This document shows, piece by piece, positions 47,701 through 57,587 of a DNA stretch of 64,000 nt. The notes under the pieces were generated by a model that did not search any database, had not been told where the DNA came from, and saw nothing but the letters and a program-made list of their open reading frames with translations. The stretch lies in NCBI GenBank assembly GCA_964247055.1, contig OZ176050.1:3844001-3908000 (forward strand), written 5' to 3'. Positions within the stretch are counted from its first letter, which is position 1. Every line of letters begins with the position of its first letter. The position numbers and the translations under genes are program-made. The stretch comes from Paragordius varius (Eukaryota > Nematomorpha).

Positions 47701-49516
47701 CCAATTTAAATGTATTAATAAGACAAAATATCTATATAAAATTAGTATTGGAAAAAAGTTCTATATCAAACTACTTGGACGCCATTTTTATTTTATGTCG
47801 CATTTATTTGATTCTAAAAATAAAGTTTGTTTATTAAAATCACATTTAAAATTGATTTAAAAAAGAAAATGGTATATTTTCCATTATTTTTATATTTAGC
47901 TTATGCACACATGCCAAGTTAACTAAATTTTTGCCTTTGAGTTTTAAATCTGAATATGTAATATCAAGTATAATTTAATAATTTTTTTATATTTCAATTC
48001 ATTAGGCCACAAAAAGCAAACTCTTGCCATGGTTTTATTTTTTTCATATTTTTTGAAATATATACTTTTAAACAAGCTTGGGCGAATCGAAGGACTAAAA
48101 TGAATGTTTTGTATCCAAGTGTTAAGGTGATACATGTTTAAAATCAAATTTTCATTTGGAATGGATTAAAACCATTATAATTTGTACTACATTATTTAAA
48201 ACTAGATTACTTATTTGGATAAACCGGAAGGTAAAAATTATGCCAAGATGATATGTCATTAGGTTAATAAAAAACAATGCCAAAACCACTTTTTTGTATA
48301 TATATTAATGTTAAATTAATAAAAAATTAACTTTAATTTTAGCGTTATAACTAAAAAACACGATATTTTGCTAATATGTTGCAGAACAAATATGGCAAAT
48401 AGTCTGATATGAAAGTAAAAATTTTTTTTATCACGCCACCCTAAATTTTATTTAGATTTTTTGAATTGTAGGAGAGAAGCATAAATTTGAATCTGGAACG
48501 GTCTCCACCAATATTTAATAATATTAATTTTATTCTGGTTTACGGTCACTAGTTATCCCAATTTAGATCGAAGTGTTAATTCAGAACATTAACATCTTTT
48601 GGAAAAATTTGGAAAATATTGTGGCAGAAAAAGCCTTTAGATTTTATTCCATTCATATTTAACACCTCATTACCTTTTAGTCATTTTTTAAAGGGCTATT
48701 TCATCTAAGTGTTTAGGAAATAAAAAATATGTATTCGCTTTCGCATTCAAACAAATATCAAGTGCAAAAAATGTTATGATTACTCATCTCATACTTTTAG
48801 ATGTCAATTTTTTTATATCTAGAAAAATTTTCCCAAATAATAAATAACAAAATTTATTTACTTACTATTTAACGGTCGGATATTTTTTGAAAAGGCTTAC
48901 TTGCACAACTGAGGGCTGTCTAAATTTTAGACTCACTGGAAGATATACAATATTTTTACCATATATGTAGGACTTTAATGATAAAATATCATTTTATGGT
49001 CAAAATGATTTTTAATATTATATTTTATAAGAAAGTGGGAATTTAATTATCTACCTTAAAATGTATCCTATAAAAAATTAAAGGTAATGCAGCATCAAAA
49101 AGGGTTCCATAAAAATCAATTTGCAAATAAAACTTGATGGCCCCAATTATTTATGTAAATCACCAATATAAATATGAATATTATGATTAATTTGATAAAG
49201 TAGAATATACAACAACATTATTTATATTGTGGTAATGTGGTAAATCCCGACTTTATTTAAAAAATTAATAAAAATCCGCATACCACATTCATTTTGATTT
49301 CAGGAACAGCACCGCTTAGAATAAGCTCCGCCATTTTAACATCCGATGAATTGGCTGATAATTTATTATTGTAGACATCATCAGCATACTTATAAATATT
49401 TTCCAAAGATGCAGTATAAATAGAAGTGCCTACAATTATTTTATCAGAATTATACCATCACTGAATTTAGTTGTATAGGAAAATATTATGAAAATTAAAA
49501 TGATATTTGAAAACAT
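44735..49516 (-). CDS. Acid/gastric-type lipase (alpha/beta hydrolase)
   Basis: Hydrolyses triglycerides or cholesteryl esters; family members act in lysosomes or extracellularly. Exons: 49516-49456, 49429-49287, 46924-46735, 46601-46487, 46184-45785, 45335-45195, 44968-44735; they join in phase to 427 residues (human LIPA 399). Exon 1 is a signal peptide (MFSNIILIFIIFSYTTKFS). Diagnostic blocks: VTTQDGYILTMHRIPN, LQHGLLCSSADWV (oxyanion region), DAGYDVWLGNIRGN, the nucleophile elbow YVGHSQGTLVGF (Ser near 200), ALAPVAFLGNIKSP, WGEEDWLAGPDDV (catalytic Asp) and YNHIDFLWGLDAP (catalytic His). The triad is complete. Intron 1 is only 26 nt (49430-49455), while intron 2 is 2.36 kb and filled with T1 MITEs. 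It starts head-to-head with the LSD1-like gene, 111 bp apart. LIPA- versus LIPF-type assignment cannot be made by eye. Confidence 0.95.
45425..45580. repeat. GGTTCTGG-rich repeat in lipase intron
   Basis: Contains GGGCCGGTTCTGAAATTG, AACTGGTTCCATGTGGTTCT and TTTCAAACCCGGTGATTA, resembling 1685-1818. Lies between lipase exons 5 and 6. Likely the same hAT-like family, strongly diverged. Confidence 0.45.
47574..48125 (+). mobile_element. TTAA-MITE T1 in lipase intron, forward
   Basis: Left end TTAAAACTTGGATACAACAT, inner ACTACTTGGACGCCATTTTT, right end ATCCAAGTGTTAA. Paired with an inverted copy at 48188-48579, so the intron 2 transcript can fold back. A further right-end fragment lies at 47160-47215. 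Confidence 0.65.
48188..48579 (-). mobile_element. TTAA-MITE T1 in lipase intron, reverse
   Basis: Reads in reverse relative to the neighbouring copy. It shows AACCGGAAGGTAAAAATTAT, then GGCAAATAGTCTGATATGAA, and ends ATTTAGATCGAAGTGTTAA. More diverged than the forward copy. Confidence 0.55.
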
Positions 49517-49627
49517 TTTTTAAAAAAAGAATAAATAAATTTTAAATATATTTTTAAATATATATATAATGTAAAAACATTTGTATTTATGTATGCGCAT
49601 GTATATCATATGTATTAAAATTCAAAT
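49517..49627. promoter_or_regulatory. Bidirectional intergenic promoter candidate
   Basis: Only 111 bp separate the start codons of the divergent lipase (-) and LSD1-like (+) genes. The stretch is almost entirely A/T with ATATATATATAATG near 49557-49570. Both transcripts must start within or very near it, so shared control is likely. No specific factor site is recognisable. Confidence 0.5.
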
Positions 49628-51451
49628 ATGCCCACTCCCGATTCTGATATTGAGATTGTTGAATCATTTGATATTCCATCTCTGCCGAGAAAGAATGTTA
49701 TAATTATTGGAACCTCGCTGTCTGGTATATTTACAGCCAAATACTTATCATCCAATGAATACAATATAACCTTTATTGACGACAGCAATATAAATCAAAA
49801 TATTTTTGACCTACATCCCATTTTGAAAGATGACTTGGATATTCTAAAACACTTTATAGATTCAAATCCTATAACAAATATATGTTGCCCAATATTTGAG
49901 GGTCGACATACCAAAATACCTAAAAACAAATGTCAAGTTTTCACAAATGAATTTAATTCTTTGTTGCACAATATATTTGATTTGGTAAATAAATTGAATC
50001 CAGATACATTAGATAGAACTGTTTCGATTGGTGAGTATCTTGATCTAATTATTAATATGCATGAAAAGTATTTAAAAGAAGAGCAAATTGTTTTTTTAAA
50101 TGAAAAGATTGCATATCAAGAAAAATTGATTGAATGCTTAGATTCTTTGGACACTTCGTTTAAAGAAATCGAGTTACCTTCCGATTGTGTAAATCTAATT
50201 AGTTCGGATGATGATATGCTAGAAGAAGATCAAAATTTGTTTACGCGAGAAACTATAAAATCAATCAGGTCCAAAATTACCACCATGGATTCCCTATCCC
50301 CATGCCAATGTTACATGGGTTTTCGCGATCGAAATCTATTAGATTGGATAGCTGCTAATTTGGAATTAAATTTGGGAGGATTATCCCTCTACTCTCTACC
50401 GGTTACCTTTATTACACATATAATGGATTCGTTGACTCTACAATCTTCTACAGAATGCTATTTAAATGGTAACGAAATACTAAGGATTAGGCTAGACTTA
50501 TTGCGTAATTATCAAATATTACAGAATATAAAAGTAACCAAAGTATCATACGGCTCCCTGGACGGTGCCATCGAAATTGAATGTGTTAAGCAACCAAACT
50601 CTTTTTGTAATGAAAATTTTAACCAAACTTTGAACATGTCAATAGACAATGATAACACCCCACCAAGTTTTACGCTAAAATGTCACGAATTAATTTGGGC
50701 TTTACCGCTAAACAAATTATTTAGGGCTGAAAATGATACCCATTTATCTACTGAAGGGATTAGTTTGTGCGATTGGCTTCCTACCGTTACCTTTGAACCT
50801 AGATTACCCTCATCTTGGTTACCTGAAGCATTAAACGTTTTGACAGGAACCGTATTATACGTTACATTAGCTTTTGACCATACGTTTTGGCCTGACGACA
50901 TTACAATGTTTGGGTATAATGGTTGTTCGACCCCTGAAAGTCGGGGGGAATTTTTTCTGTTTCTCATTAGCCGGGGTAAATTACCGGCCAATACCTTAAT
51001 CACAAAACCGCATGAAATTATCGCAGACTCCAAATTAATTAACTCGAATGACATTGCTCAAACCTGTAATAATGATGGTGTTTATACTTATCATTTTTTA
51101 ACTGGTGTAGCGTCTGGGGATGCTGCAAAATCATTGATTCGACTATCCGATAATATTTTAGTTGATCGTTGTTTGAGCATTCTTAAGCGCTTATTTGGAA
51201 ATACTGTAGGTACCTATGTAACTTATTACATCTCCCAAACATCTTCATACATATCAAAACAGGATGAAAAGCCTGAAATTATATTGTTTCCACCGATACA
51301 ATCGCTGTATAAAAATAATATTGGTTATCGTTCAAATGTTAGATTTGTTGGGGAATATAACATATCACATTGCAACAAGCTAACTCGTGATATACAAAGT
51401 GGTATAATGCAAGCTACAAAAATTAAACAAACTTATACTACAAATAAATAA
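49628..51451 (+). CDS. Intronless LSD1/KDM1A-like protein, probable pseudoenzyme
   Basis: 607-residue frame aligning by eye along the LSD1 flavin amine-oxidase core. KNVIIIGTSLSGIF (23-36) replaces the FAD GxGxxG loop with GTSLSG, and the following acidic/RVGGR segment is absent (DDSNINQNIF). The LSD1-specific tower insertion is kept but shortened: EFNSLLHNIFDLVNKL and KYLKEEQIVFLNEKIAYQEK (about 108-225). Then DRNLLDWIAANLEL, TFEPRLPSSWLP, LAFDHTFWPDDITMFGY, SRGEFFLFL and LTGVASGDAA follow the LSD1 order. The residue matching catalytic Lys661 of human LSD1 (NLNKVVLCFD) is Tyr411 (TVLYVTLAFD). The SWIRM domain is missing. Lack of introns plus 5' truncation suggests an old retrocopy preserved as a scaffold-type protein. 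A real but inactive KDM1 paralogue is the best call; loss of demethylase activity is inferred. Confidence 0.85.
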   Translation: MPTPDSDIEIVESFDIPSLPRKNVIIIGTSLSGIFTAKYLSSNEYNITFIDDSNINQNIFDLHPILKDDLDILKHFIDSNPITNICCPIFEGRHTKIPKNKCQVFTNEFNSLLHNIFDLVNKLNPDTLDRTVSIGEYLDLIINMHEKYLKEEQIVFLNEKIAYQEKLIECLDSLDTSFKEIELPSDCVNLISSDDDMLEEDQNLFTRETIKSIRSKITTMDSLSPCQCYMGFRDRNLLDWIAANLELNLGGLSLYSLPVTFITHIMDSLTLQSSTECYLNGNEILRIRLDLLRNYQILQNIKVTKVSYGSLDGAIEIECVKQPNSFCNENFNQTLNMSIDNDNTPPSFTLKCHELIWALPLNKLFRAENDTHLSTEGISLCDWLPTVTFEPRLPSSWLPEALNVLTGTVLYVTLAFDHTFWPDDITMFGYNGCSTPESRGEFFLFLISRGKLPANTLITKPHEIIADSKLINSNDIAQTCNNDGVYTYHFLTGVASGDAAKSLIRLSDNILVDRCLSILKRLFGNTVGTYVTYYISQTSSYISKQDEKPEIILFPPIQSLYKNNIGYRSNVRFVGEYNISHCNKLTRDIQSGIMQATKIKQTYTTNK

Positions 51452-51896
51452 TTTATCGAATTTTTATATCTAATTACGTTAAGAGTGTTGGGCTTTAGAA
51501 TTGGCCCCTTTCTTAGTTGCATTCAACTATTGAACCTTTATAGGTTAAAAATAACATATTTTTTAGATTTGCACAATACCTATTCTACACTTGGACTATT
51601 ATAGCTGTGAATTGATAAATAATGAAAACTACAATTTTGTACGTTGTTAATAAATTAAAAAACAATGCAATTAAATTTCAATAAAAAAATGAAATGGGTA
51701 GAAACGGCATCATAAAAATATTTTCAATATTGAGTAATTGACAAGTTTAAATATTATTGATTTGTATGTTTTATCCATTACATATATCAACCCTTTTCAA
51801 CGCATTATTACAACATAGATAAACAACACGGCTACCATATGAAAAAGAGCGCTTTTACAAACACTACCATATAAATATTTTATTCTAAAATTTAAA
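51452..51896. other. Spacer between LSD1-like and coiled-coil genes
   Basis: About 445 bp, AT-rich. It holds the 3' end of the LSD1-like transcript and presumably the promoter of the next gene. No other signal recognised. Confidence 0.4.
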
Positions 51897-52388
51897 ATGA
51901 CATCAGAATTGAAAGTAATTTATTTTATTATGATGGTTAATAAATAATAATACAATATAATTATAATTTACAGGATATTAAGGATGAAAGAATATTGATG
52001 CAGCAAATCGATTTTTATTTAAGGAATATTTGCGATCAAGAAACTATTGGAAAGAATTCTTCACTGGAACATAACAAATTATTGTCGCTTTTGTTTGAAA
52101 AATATAAAATTTTACAAAATCGTTTAGAGCGTCAAGTTACCGAAACGGATAAACTAATTGAAATTTCCAGTGATTTGAGCAAAAAAATAATTAACATCCA
52201 GACAAAAAAATCTTTTGTAATAAATTTATAATTTGTAGGCTGATAAATCTATTCAAACTGATAATAAATCTTATCCGTTAAAAAATGGCTTCAAAACAAC
52301 AAATTCATACGAAAACCCATATCCGAACATTTCAAACAAAAGATCACATGATTCTGAAAAAGTTAAAATAAAATTTATTTTAGATTGA
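51897..52388 (+). CDS. Small coiled-coil protein, 136 aa
   Basis: Three exons: 51897-51914, 51974-52216 and 52239-52388, joined in phase. The introns are 59 nt and 22 nt (52217-52238, GTAATA...TTTGTAG). Exon 1 codes only MTSELK. The middle (FEKYKILQNRLERQVTETDK, LIEISSDLSKKI) is strongly helical with heptad-like hydrophobics, i.e. coiled coil. The tail is K/S/N-rich (ADKSIQTDNKSYPLKNGF). If the 22-nt intron were retained, the protein would end four codons later (VINL then stop). The 50-codon open frame beyond it is the argument for splicing. No family recognised. Ends 83 bp from the convergent BTB gene. Confidence 0.55.
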
Positions 52389-52471
52389 TTACAAGAAGTT
52401 TTCTAAATACGGAATTTTATGATGCTTTAGCTTTATTATTTAATATGTATTGTATAAAATAAATTATTGAC

Positions 52472-53006
52472 TCATATTAATTCTCCAGTTTTTTCCAATA
52501 AAAACTGTCTGCATAATTCCGATAAATTATCAATTTTTAGCAAATCCGAAGCCTTGTATATTTCTTTAATTTCCTCAATTGTTCCCGTAAACTCTGCCGT
52601 ACACATATATTCCAAAATTTTCTATAATTATCTATGCAATACTTGAAAAATTGGTAAGGTCACTGCATCATTTGGTAATGTTATTTCCGAAACATGCCTC
52701 ATGTTAACTCTATCATACATGTTCATAAAATAATCATCAAAAAAGACGCTATGTGCTCCTAGTATAATTGAATGAGCTCTTACCGATTTATCGCCTATTT
52801 TTGTTATTATAGAAAATATGTAAAATAATCATACCGATTTTGACAGTTACATCGGTAAATTGATTCTTGAGCCAGGCCGATTTTGCGAATCGTCCTAAAG
52901 CAGCAAAATGACTTTCCTGTTCGTTGTTAAGTTCTGTACTTATATCATAAAAAATTTGATTCTTTTTAATGTTATCATTAGATGCCACAGGGATAATAGC
53001 TGACAT
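52472..53006 (-). CDS. BTB/POZ-only protein, 157 aa, with 21-nt intron
   Basis: Exons 53006-52835, 52794-52643, 52621-52472; introns 40 nt (52795-52834) and 21 nt (52622-52642, GTATTG...TTATAG). The joined 157 residues hold one BTB fold: FGxF-type entry AALGRFAKSAWLKNQFTDVT, then VKIGDKSVRAHSIILGAHSV, FFDDYFMNMY, ILEYMCTAEFTGTIEEI and IYKASDLLKIDNLSELCRQF. BTB domains dimerise and often recruit Cul3 ligases or act in transcription. Here there is no BACK, Kelch, MATH or zinc-finger partner in the frame, so it is a stand-alone BTB protein. The 21-nt intron interrupts the conserved LEYMYTG helix region, which makes the intron call firm. Confidence 0.85.
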
Positions 53007-53489
53007 TAACGTTTAATTAACTCGTTCTAGAAATGATAACTTATGTGTAAAAAAGATGATCGCCAAATACTTATATATTAAACCATGGTAAATTAATGTG
53101 CCTCAATACCTATATTTTAATCGATATACATTGGTTTTGTAAAAAATACATCTTTATTAGTTGGGGTAAAATTTGTCCCGTATTTTATTTAATAGCAATA
53201 TTAATAATTTTTCCCTCTAATAAATGATTTTATGTAATTTATATGCATTAGACAAGTTTTATACAGTTAGCACTTATATTATTGTTTATAAAAGCGTTTA
53301 ATTAGGGGAAATTCAATGTATGATAACTTAAGTTGAGTTTGGACCGGTTAAGGCATTTATGACCGTCATTGTGACCGATTATTTAAAAAGTCAATTTATT
53401 CAACATATGTTTATCATGTGATACTGATAATAGTCTATATAACACCATAATAAAAACTATTCCATTTTATTTTAATATCATTTAGTAAT
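53007..53489. other. Upstream of BTB gene
   Basis: AT-rich, no gene. It contains the BTB gene promoter by position only. Confidence 0.4.
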
Positions 53490-53934
53490 TTAACATTTCA
53501 TGACTTTTTGGGGTAGCTTTCTAAAGGACCATTTAAAACTTAAATATCTTAAAAAATATTTTTAACAATGGGCCAAATTTAAAAATATACTTTTAACCTT
53601 TTAGGTGCATAATACAAAATTTTTTTATGTATTATTGTAAAAAAAATCCTTATTAGCTGCTATTTTTTAAATTTTTTAAACAGTTTGCATTTAATCAGCA
53701 AAAACTTGATAATTATTGATTTTAAATCAGCTGATCATGTTCCGCAGCTGTCCTAATTTTAGACTTTAACAAAACTGCAAAAATATAACCTATTTAAAAA
53801 AGGGTATGTTTGATAATCAAATTTCAACTAAAAAAACTTTTAAAACGGTTGTTTACAATATTGAGCTCTGGAATATAAAACTACCCCAATATGTCATCGC
53901 GGACAAAAAGTTAAAGGTTATGAAGTGTTATTAA
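53490..53934. mobile_element. TTAA-MITE family T2 with clear inverted ends
   Basis: Left end TTAACATTTCATGACTTTTT followed by GGGGTAG; right end CTACCCCAATATGTCATCGC followed by GGACAAAAAGTTAAAGG, TTATGAAGTGTTATTAA. The ends are inverted and the borders are TTAA, about 445 bp in total. This copy defines family T2 best. Confidence 0.75.
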
Positions 53935-56257
53935 CATAATAAAAAACAGTAACTTTTTTATTGTTTACTAGTTATGACACTAAATAACTGCATCATAAGC
54001 TATTATACCAGTTACAAAACCAGTCCCTTTTTTCTGGCTTAAATTATGCACAATTGGGCCATATTGTCAGCGTTCCAGGTCTTTGGTGTATGAGCTGGCT
54101 AACATATAGCATAAAAAATTGAGATTATATAACGAGTCGTCGCTGATAAATAAATTTCGTTTGCTGTTGATTACATAAGGGCTATTCGGGGTACTTATTT
54201 ATGGGAAGTTTTAAAAAATAAAAACTAATGATAAAAAATGTGCCAATAAACCATAAGATAGGTATTATGAAGTTGAGACTTGATTCGATGTAATGGAAAT
54301 TTTTTATGTATTAGATATATAAAAGTTTACAAACAATTTAAGTACTCTATAACCGAAATCAATTAGGCCTTATTATGATCACAAATGGACCGATGAAATA
54401 TTTAACCCATTATCTTTATAGACATGTATACATCATTACACTATATTTAAATAATATAAGAAGCGTAAAATATATGTAAAGAATATAACAAAATTAATTT
54501 GATAATAGAAACCAGGATGGTAGAATTCATTAATGACTCAAGGTATTAAAGATGATTATATTCTTTCAAACTTTTCAACCTTTAGCTATTCGATATTTTT
54601 GGCACTTAATTAAACATTCATGCAATTAAAACTTTGGAATTTTCAAGCGTTATCTGCATCTAACATTGTCAGTGAAAGAAATAAAATTATTAAAATATGC
54701 ATGAGACTGGACTAAATATGCATTATATATTTAATATTAAAAGTAGACAAAAATAATATTTCTCTTGTTCACAATTGGTTAAAAATTGAGTAGACATTTT
54801 TTTAAAAACATTAAAAAAATCAATCCTCTCTGTTAGACATTATTTTCACAGGAAGTTTTAAGAAACGTTCACCGAAAGGTTTTAAAATTTGACCGTTTTT
54901 AAAACTTAATTTACGAAAATAGTACCTTATACAACAGTTTAACTTTGATGATTGCGTTTGACTAAAATAAACACACAGTAAAAATTGAAAATATACATAA
55001 AAAATGTAAAATCTAACAAATAATTATTTGTAAAAACCGCTATATTTTTAATGATTCTTCCCACATATTTAATTACAATATAAATGATAAAATTAAGTCT
55101 ATTAACAATTTACAAATCTATTCCTGAGTTTGCAACGCAAAACATTTAATATTTAACAAATCAAATTTTGAAAAATATCGTTGTTGTCTTTAGAAAAAAT
55201 ATCTGCCTTTTAGTTTTCGCCTTTTGTCTGTATACTTTAAATTTTGACTGCAATATTTAATTTATATGGGTACAAAGGTTTAGCCAGCGTTTAATATACC
55301 TGATGCATGAATTGCGCCTCTATTTGGCTGATGGTGCCAAAAAGCACAAACCTGAGATATATTTTAAAAAATTCTTAATCTTGGAGGTCCTTAATTTTGC
55401 TTGGTGAGTATACACAACCCTTTTTAAAAACAAATATTGGGACTTAAAAGGCTGAAACTTTTATTTATTTTTTTTCTATGATATCTTTGATTAATTATGC
55501 AGCAAATTCCGGTATTGAACAAGTTGATAAAAAGTTTGATATAGATTTTATTAAATTATTAAAACAAAGCTAGAAATAATAAAATCAATATTATGTTATC
55601 CAAAAGATATGAGCCATTTTTTTAAATCTATGCAAAAGGGCAGAATAATATAATTTATAATTATTAATAATATAGGTTAATACCACAAAAAGCGGTATCA
55701 TGGGTTTCATATATTCTCAAAGAATTAATTGTGACAGATAGAAAAATGGTTGAATAAACTAAATTTTACCTGATTGTAAATAAAACAGCATAATTTCCCA
55801 ATACCTAGGCAGGTAGAATTGTTAAAGCAGGTTAAAATTTTTATCCTTTTTAGACTCTAAAAAGTATTTAAATATCAAAATATATATTTAAAAATCCAAA
55901 GAGGTAAAATGTATTGTAATAATGATGGTGGAAACTCTTTATATATATAAACACAAATTCATATCCTTAAAACATGATTATGCCTTCTTAAAATTAAATG
56001 GTATTAAGGAATAAATATTTAAAACATTTAGGGTTAGTATTATAATTTGTGTAATATAATTCAATTATAACCGTTGTCTTTTTGTGGATGATGTTACACC
56101 TTACTATATTTATTATAATTTTCATATCATTAGATACTGAACCAGGTTAGGTTCACAGCTAAAACGGTTATTTAATATAAAAATCATTATTGATTTTTGA
56201 AATAAACTAATGTTGGCCAAATCATAGTTAATAAATAGAATAACCTACAATTTTCCT
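53935..56257. other. Intergenic, AT-rich, one exon-like segment
   Basis: Mostly featureless. The segment 55284-55400 is an exception. It reads QRLIYLMHELRLYLADGAKK and ends IYFKKFLILEVLNFA before a strong GTGAGT donor. The last part recalls the conserved KFFICEVLNF segment before the third membrane helix of innexins. No matching next exon was found, so this is probably a lone relic. Confidence 0.3.
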
Positions 56258-56843
56258 TTAACACTTCGATTCAAATTGGGGTATCTAAATACCCCAGACT
56301 AAATTTAAGTTATAATTTTTAAAAAACTACTGAAGGAAACGGTCCCAATTTAAATTTATGCTTTTATCCTGATAAATATTATATAAATATGCCAAAATAT
56401 CTTGATAAAATTTTGTTTTGAAAAAAAATTTTCATCTCAAACTACTTCGACGCCATTTTTATTTTACAAAAATTTTGCAAAATATGGTCTTCATTTAATT
56501 TTAAAGGCGAAAACTAAAGCTTATTTTTATATAAATTACATCTAACATTGATAGAAATAGAAAAAGCGGTTTATTTTGTATTATTTTTTAATTTTACAAT
56601 TTGACACATGTCACGTTGACTAAATTTTTACCTTTCAGTTCTCAAAATAAGTAATATCAAGTATTTTTGAATAAAATTTTTTATATATTTCGGTTTTTTA
56701 ATGTTATATAAGTGCAAAATTTTGCCATGGTTTCGATTACTTCCATACTTTTTAAAGTATTTGATTTTAAACAGGCCTGGGGTATCCAACTACCCCAATT
56801 TGAATCGAAGCACTAAAATGAGTGTGTTGTATCCAAGTGTTAA
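56258..56843 (+). mobile_element. TTAA-MITE T1, full-length reference copy
   Basis: 586 bp between TTAA borders: TTAACACTTCGATTCAAATT at the left and GTTGTATCCAAGTGTTAA at the right. The inner right end also carries TACCCCAATTTGAATCGAAG, so the CTTCGATTCAAATTGGGGTA motif is present in inverted form at both ends. No ORF. Very close to 7601-8188, suggesting recent activity. Confidence 0.8.
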
Positions 56844-57587
56844 TATAATTACTCCAAATTTTTTAACTAAAATCTGATCTCTAGTATTATAGTAATAACT
56901 ATTTATCCTTCTTAATACACTTCCTCCACACATCAACTGCATTGGCCATTAAAATAAAAAAACCTATATTATTTAAAATAATGAAAACTGACTTTAAAAT
57001 TTTAACTGTAAAATTTGGAAATGGTTCGCTTAATGATTCAATTTCAAGCCATCGCCGTGAAGTGATTGAAAATTTGAGAAAAAATAGATATTACATTTTA
57101 TTCCCGCCTAAAATTTAATAATTAAAATTAAGGTTCTTAAATCGGCGGACAATAATTTGAGGAGAAGTAAAATATACTAACATACTCACCGGGCGTTAAA
57201 AACGTATTATGCAACTTAATTATTAAATTTATGCTTCTATATTTATTATATTAACTGTATAAGACAACAAAAGAGATTGGCTGTTAAAATAAAAAAAAAT
57301 AGTTTTTACTAAGTTTATTATTATGTTACTAGAACTTTCTAGCGGTTGGAGTGGAAAATGAACACCATTTAGGGCATTTTGTGTCAGGAAGATTTAGGAT
57401 TTCGCTTTTATGAAAAATATTTGTACACTATTATTCCGTAATTTTGGTTATTACTATGAGTAAAATCTATTTAACGGCACTAATATTTAGATAATTTTTA
57501 ATCGATTTATGTTACTACCTTATTAACACAATTTACATCACAATCAAACTAATAAGGCATTTCTACAATCTTCATTCATTTAATCAA
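56844..57587. other. Upstream of tetraspanin
   Basis: AT-rich spacer with no recognisable gene; promoter for the tetraspanin by position. Confidence 0.4.

Noticed and set aside
50683-51054. 123-codon minus-strand frame
   Set aside because: Antisense shadow of the LSD1-like gene, whose plus-strand frame matches a known family.
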